This document shows, piece by piece, positions 50,764 to 59,402 of a stretch of DNA of 64,000 nt. Under the pieces are notes generated by a model. It worked only from the letters and a program-made list of their open reading frames with translations. It did no database searches and had not been told where the DNA came from. Source of the DNA: JAHIKV01 sp965195225 (lineage in GTDB: Bacteria; Planctomycetota; Planctomycetia; Pirellulales; Thermoguttaceae); assembly GCA_965195225.1 (NCBI GenBank), contig CBDAFL010000182.1, forward strand, positions 6,378 through 70,377, given 5' to 3'. A program made the translations under genes and the position numbers. The first letter of the stretch is position 1. Every line of letters starts with the position of its first letter.

Positions 50764-52260
50764 GTGTTCAAGGACATGGAAAAATGGGTTGAGATTCGTC
50801 GGCGTGTGCTGACGGGAGAGTTGAGCAAGCGGGGAGCATGCCAGGAGTACAAGCTACCGTGGCGGACGCTCGCGCGGATTCTTGGGCACGAGGAACCAGT
50901 AGGGTATCAGCTAAAGGAGCCCAGGCAGAAGCCAAAGCTGGAGCGTTTTTTGCCAATCATCCACGAGATCCTCAAACAGGATCCGAAGGCCCCTAAGAAG
51001 CAGCGGCACACGGCCCAGCGCATCTTTGCGCGTCTTCAGAGTGAGTATCACTACGATGGCGGCCTGACGATCGTCAAGGACGCGGTTCGGGCGTGGAAGC
51101 AGCGGCAGGCCGAGGTTTTTGTGCCGTTGTCGCACCGGCCGGGCGAGGCCCAAGTCGACTTTGGAGAAGCGCAGGTCAAGCTGTGCGGCCAGCAGGTCAA
51201 GGTCGCGATGTTCGTGATGACGTTGCCCTACTCGGACGCGATCTTCTGCCAGGTGTTTCCCAAGGAATGCACCGAGGCGTTTCAGGAGGGGCACAAGCGG
51301 GCCTTCGAGTTCTTCGGCGGTGTGCCGCGGCGGATCAGCTACGACGACAGTAAGATCGCGGTGGCCAAGATCACGGGAGGCCGAGACCGGGAAGTCACCC
51401 GGGAGTTCCTGCGGTTGGAGAGCCATTATCTGTTTGAGCATCACTTCTGCCTGGTGCGCAGGTCCAGCGAGAAGGGCCACGTCGAGAATCTAGTGGGTTA
51501 TGGACGGCGTAACTATCTGGTTCCGGTTCCCGAGACCGACAGCCTGGAAGGGCTCAATGCTCAATTGCAGGAGCAGTGCCGGAAGGACATGATCTGGAAG
51601 TTGCGTAGTAAGCCCGCCACCAAGGAAGAACTGCTTGCGGAGGAGAAGACATGGTTCCTGTCGATCCCATGTCAGGAGTTCGAGGCCCGACGGGTGACGC
51701 CAGCGAAGGCCAATTCCCTTTCATTGGTGCGTTTCGAGTGCAACGATTACTCCGTGCCCACGCAGTACGCGCATCACGACATTACGGCGATCGGCGGGAT
51801 CGAGGAGGTTCGCCTGGTGGTTGGGCATCGGCTGGTGGCCCGGCATCCGCGTCACTGGGGCAAGGAGCACACAGAGTTCGATCCGGTCCATTACTTGGCG
51901 TTATTGGAACGTAAGCCCGGGGCGTTGGACTACGCCAGACCGCTGGAGAATTGGAGATTGCCCGACTGTTTCGGCGTACTGCGTCGTCGCCAGGAGGCCG
52001 AGTTGGAAAAGCACGGCACCCGCGAGTTCATCAAGGTTCTAAGGTTGCTGGAACACGCCACGCTGCCGGAACTCTCTGGCGCCGTGGAGTATGCCCTGTC
52101 GATTGGGGCCAACAGTGCCGATGCCGTGCGGTTGATCCTCCAGTCACGACAGGAGCAACCCGTCAATCTGTTCTGCCTGGACGGGCGTCCTCATCTGAAG
52201 GGAATCCATATCCCGCTGCCAAATCTTCAGGCGTATCGAACCTTGCGCGTGGGGGCTTAA
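50764..52260 (+). CDS. istA: IS21-family transposase IstA
   Basis: The 498-residue protein (GTG at 50764) has an N-terminal helix-turn-helix (MEKWVEIRRRVLTGELSKRG), a DDE catalytic domain with AQVDFGEAQVKLCG, the second Asp in RISYDDSKIAV and the Glu in EKGHVENLVGYGRRNY, and a C-terminal beta-barrel region (CNDYSVPTQYAHHDI). These match IstA of IS21. It should catalyse strand transfer with IstB help. No frame break is seen. Confidence 0.93.
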   Translation: MFKDMEKWVEIRRRVLTGELSKRGACQEYKLPWRTLARILGHEEPVGYQLKEPRQKPKLERFLPIIHEILKQDPKAPKKQRHTAQRIFARLQSEYHYDGGLTIVKDAVRAWKQRQAEVFVPLSHRPGEAQVDFGEAQVKLCGQQVKVAMFVMTLPYSDAIFCQVFPKECTEAFQEGHKRAFEFFGGVPRRISYDDSKIAVAKITGGRDREVTREFLRLESHYLFEHHFCLVRRSSEKGHVENLVGYGRRNYLVPVPETDSLEGLNAQLQEQCRKDMIWKLRSKPATKEELLAEEKTWFLSIPCQEFEARRVTPAKANSLSLVRFECNDYSVPTQYAHHDITAIGGIEEVRLVVGHRLVARHPRHWGKEHTEFDPVHYLALLERKPGALDYARPLENWRLPDCFGVLRRRQEAELEKHGTREFIKVLRLLEHATLPELSGAVEYALSIGANSADAVRLILQSRQEQPVNLFCLDGRPHLKGIHIPLPNLQAYRTLRVGA

Positions 52261-52262
52261 CC

Positions 52263-53084
52263 ATGAAAAAACTGGAAACCAAGAGCATGGTGCTGCTGAA
52301 GCACCACCTGAAGTCGCTGAAGTTGCCGACGATCCACGCGGAGTGCGATAAAGTTGCTTGTCGTTGCGCGATGGACAATGTCGATCATCTGGGGTTCCTC
52401 TTGCAACTCTGCGAGTTGGAACTGATCGAACGGGAGAAGCGTGCCGCGGAGCGTCGTCTGAAGGCGGCCAGGTTCCCCAACCTCAAGACGCTGGATACCT
52501 TCGACTTCACGGCCCAACCCTCGTTGAACCGAATGCTGGTGATAGAACTGATGCGATGTGCGTATCTCGACAACAGGGAGTCGGTCATTCTGATCGGCAA
52601 TCCGGGGACCGGAAAGACGCACGTGGCCACGGCGTTGGCGGTCGAGGCGTGCGGCCGCGGGAAACGGGTTCGCTTCTGGAAGGTGACAGAGCTGATCACC
52701 CAATTGATTGAAGCCCGGGAAGAACGACAGCTCGCGCGGATGAAGAGTCAACTGGCCAAGCTGGACCTGTTGGTCCTCGACGAGCTGGGCTACGTCCCCA
52801 CGAGCAAGCTAGGGGCGGAGTTGCTGTTCGAGGTGATCAGCACGGCCTACGAGCGGACCAGCCTGATCGTGACCACCAATCTGCCCTTTGAGAACTGGAC
52901 GGAGGTGCTGGGCAGCGAGCGGCTCACAGGGGCAACCTTGGATCGGCTGAGACCCATCGCTGTCATATCCTGGAGTCCACGGGCGAGAGCTACCGGCTCC
53001 AAGATGCCCGTCGCCGTCAGCGGCGGGACAAGAAATGATGCGAAGTTTCTCGAAAAAACGGGGGAAATCAACACGTACTCATAG
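52263..53084 (+). CDS. istB: IS21-family ATP-binding helper IstB, frameshifted at the C-terminus
   Basis: IstB is the AAA+ partner of IstA. The product has Walker A GNPGTGKTH, Walker B LLVLDELGY and a sensor region (IVTTNLPFENWTEVLGSERL). The expected ending LTHRCHILESTGESYRLQDA is present in another frame after two extra bases near 52950; in that frame the gene would end at 53038. The present frame continues to 53084 with unrelated residues. If the sequence is right, this copy of the element lacks a normal helper. The start follows istA by two bases. Confidence 0.85.
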   Translation: MKKLETKSMVLLKHHLKSLKLPTIHAECDKVACRCAMDNVDHLGFLLQLCELELIEREKRAAERRLKAARFPNLKTLDTFDFTAQPSLNRMLVIELMRCAYLDNRESVILIGNPGTGKTHVATALAVEACGRGKRVRFWKVTELITQLIEAREERQLARMKSQLAKLDLLVLDELGYVPTSKLGAELLFEVISTAYERTSLIVTTNLPFENWTEVLGSERLTGATLDRLRPIAVISWSPRARATGSKMPVAVSGGTRNDAKFLEKTGEINTYS

Positions 53085-53096
53085 TGGGGGGGCGAT

Positions 53097-53142
53097 TCAG
53101 CGGCCGTGCGAGACCTTTGGAATAGGTCTCGCGGGCCGCTAA
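53097..53142. repeat. 46-bp palindrome TTCAGCGGCCGTGCGAGACC... inside the IS right end
   Basis: Arms TTCAGCGGCCGTGCGAGACC and GGTCTCGCGGGCCGCTAA are nearly complementary. It resembles the palindromes at 12931-12995 and 13525-13596 in its outer words. Confidence 0.75.
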
Positions 53143-53246
53143 GCCCCACAAGACAAACCACGCCTGGGGGTCTATACTACAGGAACCACTTTGGGCGCTA
53201 GCCTTTTCAACCGCCCAGGCGCTGGCCTTTTGGCCCGCCGTTCACA

Positions 53247-53857
53247 CACAGCCGGTTGCCCGCCCGATCGTAGCCGTGCTTGATGCCCACCAGGTCCGTC
53301 GTGCCGGCGTAGTTGGTCCAGCGGAGATCGATCACGCGGCCGAATTGGTCCAGACCGTCGTATGGATCGTTGCCCGTGCCGAAGGCGAGGTTGTGACTGT
53401 GCGTCGGATCGTTCGCCCCGATCTTGTTGCAATCAACTCGCACGATCTGCCCAGCCCCGAGATAAGTGTACGCGGCATAGCGCGTGCCGCAGCCGTTGGT
53501 TTCGGACAAGTAGCTGACGCGGCTCAGGTCGCTGTCGTTGCCGGTGCTGTATTCGTGATGCAGCACACGTCCGTTCGGATACGTGACAGTGTTGAGCCGG
53601 GCGTGGTTGTCGGCGCCGTTGGCGTGGGCGTATTGGACCTGCCAAGTAGAAATGCTGACATCGCCCAAATGCTCCTGTTGGTCGGTTTTCAGCAGGCCGA
53701 AGTCGTCGTACGTAAACTTGACGTCGTTGACGGAGTAACCGCCGGTTGCCGCGTCGTAACTGGTCACTTGTTCGACTATGCCGCGAACCTCGTAGCCGCG
53801 TTCGATCCGCAACACGTTGCCATCGACGTTAAACGTGTTGGGATCGGGCAACGTCAC
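53247..53857 (-). pseudogene. RHS core fragment truncated by the IS element (tip A)
   Basis: The minus strand encodes YD-repeat core RIERGYEVRGIVEQVTSYDA, LHHEYSTGNDSDLSRVSYLS and IKHGYDRAGNRL, closely related to the RHS tip at 60305-62785. It is cut at its 3' side by the right end of the IS and begins at no clear start codon, where the sequence turns into intergenic repeats. It has no C-terminal variable region. Not functional. Confidence 0.85.
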
Positions 53858-53876
53858 TTTGTCGATAGTCGATCGC

Positions 53877-53897
53877 GTCAGGTACGGGGTACCTGAC
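53877..53897. repeat. Short palindrome GTCAGGTACGGGGTACCTGAC
   Basis: Near-perfect 21-bp palindrome right after the RHS fragment end. Confidence 0.75.
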
Positions 53898-53930
53898 CTA
53901 CTTCACTGATACATGCCGTCACACAAAAAA

Positions 53931-53979
53931 CTAGCTGCGTCCCCGTTTCAACTTCCTAGCTGCGTCCCCGTTTCAACTT
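53931..53979. repeat. Two tandem 24-bp copies with one-base spacer
   Basis: CTAGCTGCGTCCCCGTTTCA followed by ACTT occurs at 53931-53954 and 53956-53979. Period is 25. Only two copies and no spacers, so not a CRISPR array. Confidence 0.85.
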
Positions 53980-54066
53980 GTAATTGGCCGTGGTGAAGAA
54001 AAAGGGGGCACCAATTGTCGAACGTCCAAGTGGTGGTGTTAGACTCCAGATCGGTCAGTGAGAGTT

Positions 54067-54150
54067 ATGTATGGCGTCCCCGGAACTCCCCCCGGAACTC
54101 CCTCCCCGGAACTCCCATGTATGGCGTCCCCGGAACTCCCGTTGTCAAGT
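54067..54150. repeat. Clustered direct repeats TATGGCGTCCCCGGAACTCC
   Basis: The unit GTATGGCGTCCCCGGAACTC occurs at about 54067 and 54119, with partial CCCCGGAACTCC copies between them. It resembles REP-type repeat debris. Confidence 0.7.
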
Positions 54151-54220
54151 CTTGCTGGTCTGGCACAGTGGGAGCCTCGGGCGGGCAACCGCCCGAGGCC
54201 ACCCGGTCCGGATTATTGGA

Positions 54221-54748
54221 TTATTCCAGAGGGCGTTCTTTCCACACGGGCGGCTCGCCTCCGTATATCTGAACGTTTTCTTCAACAACTACTGGCTTTG
54301 CAGAACGGGGCAGAACAAAAAAACCGTAGGCAGCTACCTTATTTCCTCCCCCAACTGTCTGATACGATTTATTGTCATACCTAAGCACAATACGCTTGTC
54401 CTCCTCGGAGATTGAAACAACACTTAGCCCCTTGCTGTTCCAGCCTTCGCCCTGAAATACCGCGATTACCATGTAATCATCGAAGTCGATCATGGGCAAT
54501 GCAAGGGGATCTTCGTAAAAATCGTATTCTTCAGTCGGTTTCTCTCCCTTGTGTTCTTGCCAAATGTGTGTCCAGACCTCAGCTGACGTAATTCGGTGAT
54601 ACCGTGGTATCGTCACATGGCTGTCAGCGCCAGTGATCGCTACGCAAGGTTTTATCTGTCTTTCAACTGGTTTTTCAGCTGCTGTGGCGATTAGGACCAC
54701 CAGTGCGAAAATCACGCCGATAACCGGAACCGAAATCAATGGTTTCAT
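54221..54748 (-). CDS. Secreted protein with PrcB-like domain
   Basis: The 175-residue product has an N-terminal signal peptide (VIGVIFALVVLIATAAE). The middle and end (MIDFDDYMVIAVFQGEGWNS; then GGGNKVAAYGFFVLPRSAK) have the pattern of the PrcB C-terminal domain of secreted proteins: F-D-F-x4-M-V-I-x-V-F, then strands and a P-x-S-x-K end. The start has AAGGAGAAGAGT upstream. It follows a small transmembrane protein (54763-54936) and RHS tip B on the same strand, so it may be an immunity or accessory protein for that tip; this is inferred. Confidence 0.65.
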   Translation of the reverse strand: MKPLISVPVIGVIFALVVLIATAAEKPVERQIKPCVAITGADSHVTIPRYHRITSAEVWTHIWQEHKGEKPTEEYDFYEDPLALPMIDFDDYMVIAVFQGEGWNSKGLSVVSISEEDKRIVLRYDNKSYQTVGGGNKVAAYGFFVLPRSAKPVVVEENVQIYGGEPPVWKERPLE

Positions 54749-54762
54749 ACTCTTCTCCTTTC

Positions 54763-54936
54763 TTAGGCCGACCGATGATCATAACGATGCGCATGCCACC
54801 TAACGCCACGGACAGTTTCATCGAAACGCCACAATGCCCAGCCACCGAGACTGAGAAAGACGATTAGGCCAAGGGTTACCAGTTTATTGTCGTCTCTCGC
54901 AACCGAAATTCCGCAAGTAGTGTCCTTACCGCTCAT
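54763..54936 (-). CDS. Small single-pass membrane protein downstream of RHS tip B
   Basis: A 57-residue frame starts at the ATG at 54936 and ends at TAA at 54763-54765. It has one clear transmembrane segment (LVTLGLIVFLSLGGWALWRF) flanked by charged residues. It ends 14 bases before the PrcB-like gene and lies 60 bases downstream of tip B. The size is below usual annotation limits. Immunity proteins against membrane-active or secreted toxins are often this kind; that role is inferred from position. Confidence 0.55.
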   Translation of the reverse strand: MSGKDTTCGISVARDDNKLVTLGLIVFLSLGGWALWRFDETVRGVRWHAHRYDHRSA

Positions 54937-54996
54937 CAAGCTGCCTGTGAAGCAACTGCGAGGTTTTGCTTCAGGTAAAAATAGTTCCTGTCGTCA

Positions 54997-56559
54997 CTAA
55001 CCTAACACCTCTGCGTCTGGACATTGAGAAGTCTTTTTAACAGGTGGTACATGTTCGGGACGCGGTATGTCCGTTGGCTTCGTGGGTGCTATTATGGTTT
55101 CACTACGAATTATTTTGGCATCTTTGTGATCGAGTGGGTGTTTATCCCAGACCTCAATCACGAGTGTCCCTTTTGCAGGGTCGTAGTAGTAGATAATCGT
55201 ATTACCAGTCTTCGGGTCCTCAGAAGAGCCCCAGAAGCCATTGCCTGGTTTGAAGTTATTTATACCGTCATCCCAAGGACAACGGTGAACATATGGACCA
55301 TTGGGTTCCTTTCGTACATAGAACCCCATGGTACCAGAGAGGCAATAAAGGCGATAGCCGCTGTTCTTCAACTCGCCGGGATAATAATAGTCTGCTTTGC
55401 CATCTCCATCGAGATCAGGGGGGGTGGTTAATACCGCAGTCCCAGCCTTTTTTTGGTCTTTATTTGGGTAGCATTCTATGCTTTCCTTGTCACCTGGGTC
55501 ACCTTTTTTGAGGCCAAAAGGATCAGTGTGTGTGACTGGCCCATTGCCAACATAGAGATAGAGGTCCATGTCCTCCGCGTCATACCCGATTGGATCTTTT
55601 CGGTTCCATCTGCCGAGATGGGAGAGGAGGATGCGGTGGCCGGCGATGTGCCACTTCACGTCGGAATCGGTGTGGTAATCGTAGCGGTAACCGCAGTAAA
55701 GCGTCTCCCAGTCGTAGCCGGCGGTGGAATCGCTGAAGTCAGAGGTAAAATACTCCGGCGCGCCGTACGCACTGTAGCAGAATCGCTTCAATATCGTGCC
55801 GCTGGTGTTGGCTATCGCAACCACGTTCCAGTTCGGGTCTTGAAGAGCATAAAGTCGCTCGTCCAATGAGCCGTTGGTGTCCGTGTCGCGGTCGCGGAGA
55901 ACGAGATCGTTCACATATCGCAGGCCCCAGACGAATTGACGCTCGGGGTATAACGACTCGGGGGCGGAAGCGGAGCCGCTGGAGCCGTAACATTGCTGTA
56001 CGCGCTCTTCCAAAACTTGCCAATTGCGGCTGTAGTAATGGTGCCGCATCTCGCTCAAGGAACCCGCGGTGTAGGTCTCCTTGATGACACGACGACCAAG
56101 GCCGTCATAGTCGTAGCCGGCAACCAGTGTCGTCTCGTCGGCGTCGTAAACGGTGACAAGCCGGTTCCAAGCGTCATACTCAAGATGATAGTGATCCGCC
56201 CAGTCGGACGGTTTTGGGGCGCGAGTCATGTTGCCCGAGCGGTCGTGGGCGACGTGAGTGGATGCGGCGGCGACCGTGGCGATTTCGTTCGCTTTGTTGT
56301 GCGTACGGTTTTGATCCAGATCCCAATCGCCGTCGCCATCGGGGTCTTGCTTGAAGTTAGTCCAGTTGCCGGTCGGATCGAGCGTCCATTGTTCGGCGAA
56401 GGTTTTGGTTTCGGCGACCAAGCCGTTCTTGTTGGCGTTGAGTTCGCCGCGCTGGAGGGTGGCCAACTGATACATGCCGTCGTATGACATCACGTCGTTG
56501 TTGGATATTGTGCTGCTAATGACTACTGGCGCTCTGACCCCAAAACCCCTCTGGCGCAC
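54997..56559 (-). CDS. Orphan RHS tip B with variable C-terminal domain
   Basis: The frame has the C-terminal half of an RHS/YD core (YDGMYQLATLQRGELNANKN; HLEYDAWNRLVTVYDADE; RQFVWGLRYVNDLVLRDRDT; GRWNRKDPIGYD), ending in the PFGL-type junction (GPVTHTDPFGL). After it comes a unique domain of about 140 residues rich in Tyr, Trp, Pro and Lys (DLDGDGKADYYYPGELK; FWGSSEDPKTGNTIIYYYDP). In polymorphic toxin systems this region is the effector, but I cannot assign its activity. The first 20 residues are not RHS-like, so the 5' end is missing and the frame may be silent. Confidence 0.75.
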   Translation of the reverse strand: MRQRGFGVRAPVVISSTISNNDVMSYDGMYQLATLQRGELNANKNGLVAETKTFAEQWTLDPTGNWTNFKQDPDGDGDWDLDQNRTHNKANEIATVAAASTHVAHDRSGNMTRAPKPSDWADHYHLEYDAWNRLVTVYDADETTLVAGYDYDGLGRRVIKETYTAGSLSEMRHHYYSRNWQVLEERVQQCYGSSGSASAPESLYPERQFVWGLRYVNDLVLRDRDTDTNGSLDERLYALQDPNWNVVAIANTSGTILKRFCYSAYGAPEYFTSDFSDSTAGYDWETLYCGYRYDYHTDSDVKWHIAGHRILLSHLGRWNRKDPIGYDAEDMDLYLYVGNGPVTHTDPFGLKKGDPGDKESIECYPNKDQKKAGTAVLTTPPDLDGDGKADYYYPGELKNSGYRLYCLSGTMGFYVRKEPNGPYVHRCPWDDGINNFKPGNGFWGSSEDPKTGNTIIYYYDPAKGTLVIEVWDKHPLDHKDAKIIRSETIIAPTKPTDIPRPEHVPPVKKTSQCPDAEVLG

Positions 56560-56588
56560 GTCAAGTCTCGCTGGACCGTCACACCCGT

Positions 56589-57716
56589 TTATAATTCAAC
56601 ATTCAGCTGTGGTAGCCGGCTTCGCAGGCCGTTTACCCCGTCAGGAGTCACCCTAGTTCCCTCAAGATTAATGACCCTAAGGTTCAACAATGATTCAAGT
56701 TCCGTCAGTCCTGCGTCCGTCACTTTTGTCTGGTAAAGACTCAGACTCTCGAGATTGTTGAGCGATTTTAAGTGAATCAATCCAGCGTCAGTGACTTTGG
56801 TGTCCGCGAGAACGAGACGACGAAGTTGGGGCATACTTTTTACGTTAGCCAAGCCCGCATCGGTGATCTTTGTACTGGTAAGCACCAACGTGTGAAATGC
56901 GGGCAATTCCCCAAGGTATTGTAACCCTTTGCCTTCGACTCTCGTACCATCAAGATAAAGTATCTTTAGTCGCATGAGTCCGCGTAAATTCGCCAGTCCT
57001 GCGTCATTGATATTAGTGTGTGAAAGGGAAAGAGTTGAAATCGCCTTCAGCTTTTCAAGAGAGGCCAGCCCCGCGTTCGTTATTTCAGTGCCCTCGAGGT
57101 CGAGGTTAATCAAATTTGATAGCCCCCGAAGATGTGCCAGCCCTTTGTTACCTACTTGTGTGTCGGCGAACCTAAGGCATCGAAGTTTAGCCAATCTGCT
57201 CAAATGAGCCAACCCATTATTAGTGATTTTTGTGTGACTCAGATCCAGTTCCTCAATCTGAACCATATGTTGAATCTCGGAAAGCCCGGAATCTGTAATG
57301 TCGCAGAAACGCACGTCAACCTTAGAAAGTCTTGGTAATATCTTGATGAATCGCAGCCCAGAACCCGAAATCGGAGCACCGATAATAGTTAGGGATCTTA
57401 ATTGTTTTAGCTTATTCAGGTTAACAAGCATGTCGTCTGTAAAGTCGTCTTCATCACCGTCGATAGCGCTGAACTTTATTCGTAGCCATTGGAGTTGATC
57501 AAACGCGCGTAGATACTCCATTTCTTTGTCCATAATCGAAAAAAGTTCAACGCCAACTACCGTTCTGACTCCGTTCACAACACCAAAATCGAGTCTTGAG
57601 GGCGTGCCTCGCAACGCGGCGATAGCCTCTTCCTGACCACCAGCATATGCAATCGTGGAACATGACATAATTATGCTCACAAGTAATGTTACAGGGCCGT
57701 GCAGTATAAAGTGCAT
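56589..57716 (-). CDS. Secreted leucine-rich repeat protein
   Basis: The 375-residue product has a signal peptide (LVSIIMSCSTIAYAGG) and then about ten LRR units of 24 residues of the form LRRLVLADTKVTDAGLIHLK and INLDLEGTEITNAGLASLEK. This is the T-x-I-T-D-A-G-L subclass common in Planctomycetes. It starts with CAGGAG upstream and has its own promoter (TTGACT-16-TATTGT). It follows RHS tip C on the same strand, the place of an immunity gene, but it could be unrelated. Base composition is lower in GC than the main chromosome. Confidence 0.85.
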   Translation of the reverse strand: MHFILHGPVTLLVSIIMSCSTIAYAGGQEEAIAALRGTPSRLDFGVVNGVRTVVGVELFSIMDKEMEYLRAFDQLQWLRIKFSAIDGDEDDFTDDMLVNLNKLKQLRSLTIIGAPISGSGLRFIKILPRLSKVDVRFCDITDSGLSEIQHMVQIEELDLSHTKITNNGLAHLSRLAKLRCLRFADTQVGNKGLAHLRGLSNLINLDLEGTEITNAGLASLEKLKAISTLSLSHTNINDAGLANLRGLMRLKILYLDGTRVEGKGLQYLGELPAFHTLVLTSTKITDAGLANVKSMPQLRRLVLADTKVTDAGLIHLKSLNNLESLSLYQTKVTDAGLTELESLLNLRVINLEGTRVTPDGVNGLRSRLPQLNVEL

Positions 57717-57797
57717 AGCTTCACTCCTGTTTTTAGAAAACGTTGAGACTGTGCGATACGCAAAACACAGAAAAACGCAACCGTATATAGATCACGC

Positions 57798-57825
57798 ACA
57801 ATATAACTTCATGGTGAACAGTCAA
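57798..57825 (-). promoter_or_regulatory. Sigma-70-like promoter of the LRR gene
   Basis: On the minus strand: TTGACT (57825-57820), 16 bases, TATTGT (57803-57798), about 75 bases before the ATG at 57716. Confidence 0.5.
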
Positions 57826-57843
57826 TACCAGTATTCTCAGGGA

Positions 57844-59310
57844 TTAACGCCTCTGCGCAATTTTTTTAAAGTCAGGACATTTCTCCCATTTCCATCCTTT
57901 GGCCTCTGCTTTCGGACAGTACTTATCAATACCTCCCTGAGATATATCAATGATCAATTTCAAGTCCACACAACGTTGCTCTATCGATCCTGGTGGGGGA
58001 TCATTGTCCTTTAAGCATCTTTGGCAGCCGAGAAGCGAGTAAAAGAACTTTGAGCATTTCATACTTACCCTATGAGCTCTGCACTCCGCAAAATCATGAT
58101 TGGCCGCTTCCCATTTGTGGTACTCGTCTTCGATTCGTTTCTTCCCCGCCTCATCACTGGTATGATAATACTCCCAAAGTGCACGAAGGCAACAGGGGGC
58201 TATATCGACGAAATGCATTATCTCATGAAGGTAAATACACCCCGTCGCGGGCCAAGTCCGAGTGTGGAGAACCCAGATCCACGGATATCCCGCCTTGAAA
58301 TCACATTCAAAATGCCCTCTTCTGATCCTGATACGGGGAAAAAGCCTATCAACCCCCCCAAAAAACATTCCCGTAGCTTCCGGAAACGTCTCTGCCTCAC
58401 ATGTTCCGTTTGGATCTGCCGCGTTAGTCGGCTTATTGCTGTAGTAGAAATTGAGGTTTGCATCTCCCCCCTCATACCCGATTGGGGCTTGAGTTAAAAA
58501 CCTTCCGAGCGGGGCGTGGTAGATGCGGTTTCGGTAGTCGTAGAGGCCGGTCTCGGGATCATGCTGGCGGCCGGTAAAGAGCGTTTCCCAGTCGTAGTCG
58601 GTCGAAGCGCGACTGCCGAAGGTTGAGGTGAGGAATGTCGGCTTGCCGTAGGCGTCATAACAGTAGCGTTCCAGGATCGAGCCGGAAATCGCTACCACGT
58701 TCCAGTTGGCGTCCTGCATCGCGTAGAGACGCTCTTCCAACCCGCTGCCGGTCTTGCCAAGGTTGCCGGTTTCCGAATCGCTGTCGGCGTCGCGGTCACG
58801 GAGGATCAGATCGTCCACGTAGCGGAGGCCCCAGACGTATTGTAGGCTGGGGGCTGGAGGCTGGAGGCTGGAGGAGGAACTGCCGGAGCAATAGTTGGCT
58901 TGGACATGCTCCTCGAGGACTTGCCACTGGTTGCTGTAGTAGAAGTGTCGGATTTCGGTCAGCGACCCGCCCGAGTACGTCTCCTTCTCGACCCGCCGAC
59001 CCAAGGCATCGTAGTTATACCCCGCCACCAATGTTTCGCCGTCAGCGTCAAAGACCGTCACCAATCGGTTCCAGGCGTCGTACTCCAAGTGATAATGGTC
59101 GGCCCAATTAGAAGGTTTTGGCGCGCGAATTATATTGCCGGCCCGGTCGTGGGCAACGTGCGTACTCGCGCCGGCAACTGTGGCAATCTCGTTGGCTTCG
59201 TTGTGTGTGCGGTTCTGATCCAAGTCCCAATCGTTGTCGCCATCGGTATCCTGCTTGAAATTGGTCCAGTTGCCGGTCGGGTCAAATTGTTTGGCGAAAG
59301 CGACCATCAC
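57844..59310 (-). CDS. Orphan RHS tip C with zincin-type metalloprotease domain
   Basis: The frame starts within the core (VAFAKQFDPTGNWTNFKQD) and runs through WNRLVTVFDADGETLVAGYN, SLQYVWGLRYVDDLILRDRD and APLGRFLTQAPIGYEGGDAN to NKPTNAADPNG. After that comes a unique 170-residue domain with HEIMH (in IYLHEIMHFVDIAPCC), matching the HExxH zinc motif, and a downstream NHDFAECRAH that could supply the third ligand. The domain also has many Cys. A secreted metalloprotease effector is likely. The missing 5' half and lack of a Shine-Dalgarno suggest a silent cassette. In-frame SSSSLQPPAPSLQ derives from heptamer repeats. Confidence 0.78.
   Translation of the reverse strand: MMVAFAKQFDPTGNWTNFKQDTDGDNDWDLDQNRTHNEANEIATVAGASTHVAHDRAGNIIRAPKPSNWADHYHLEYDAWNRLVTVFDADGETLVAGYNYDALGRRVEKETYSGGSLTEIRHFYYSNQWQVLEEHVQANYCSGSSSSSLQPPAPSLQYVWGLRYVDDLILRDRDADSDSETGNLGKTGSGLEERLYAMQDANWNVVAISGSILERYCYDAYGKPTFLTSTFGSRASTDYDWETLFTGRQHDPETGLYDYRNRIYHAPLGRFLTQAPIGYEGGDANLNFYYSNKPTNAADPNGTCEAETFPEATGMFFGGVDRLFPRIRIRRGHFECDFKAGYPWIWVLHTRTWPATGCIYLHEIMHFVDIAPCCLRALWEYYHTSDEAGKKRIEDEYHKWEAANHDFAECRAHRVSMKCSKFFYSLLGCQRCLKDNDPPPGSIEQRCVDLKLIIDISQGGIDKYCPKAEAKGWKWEKCPDFKKIAQRR
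58843..58875. repeat. Heptamer array AGGCTGG inside RHS tip C
   Basis: AGGCTGG GGGCTGG AGGCTGG AGGCTGG AGGAGG is read on the minus strand as part of SSSSLQPPAPSLQ. The same array occurs in tip D near 61381-61412. Confidence 0.85.
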
Positions 59311-59402
59311 TTGTCAGTCAATCAGGGGCTTTGCTTATTCTGTCAAAACCGGACCTGTCCCGTTCTCCCCTCCGCTTTCCCCTCTGGACCGCCGCACTGC
59401 TA

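Larger units (their letters stand above)
50618..53246 (+). mobile_element. IS21-family insertion sequence
   Basis: The element spans about 2.63 kb, with identical 32-base terminal inverted repeats (50618-50649 and 53215-53246) that start TGTGAACGGCGGGCC. It carries an istA-type transposase gene and an istB-type ATPase gene. There is no clear target duplication: the flanks are parts of two different RHS copies, so the locus was probably rearranged after insertion. The istB reading frame is broken near its end. Confidence 0.9.
53858..54220. other. Repeat-rich non-coding region
   Basis: About 360 bases hold three kinds of repeats: a palindrome at 53877-53897, tandem 24-bp copies at 53931-53979 and a GGAACTCC-rich cluster at 54067-54150. 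No gene is recognisable. Confidence 0.55.

Noticed and set aside
53931..53979. Direct repeats as possible CRISPR remnant
   Set aside because: Only two copies with a one-base gap and no spacers or cas genes.
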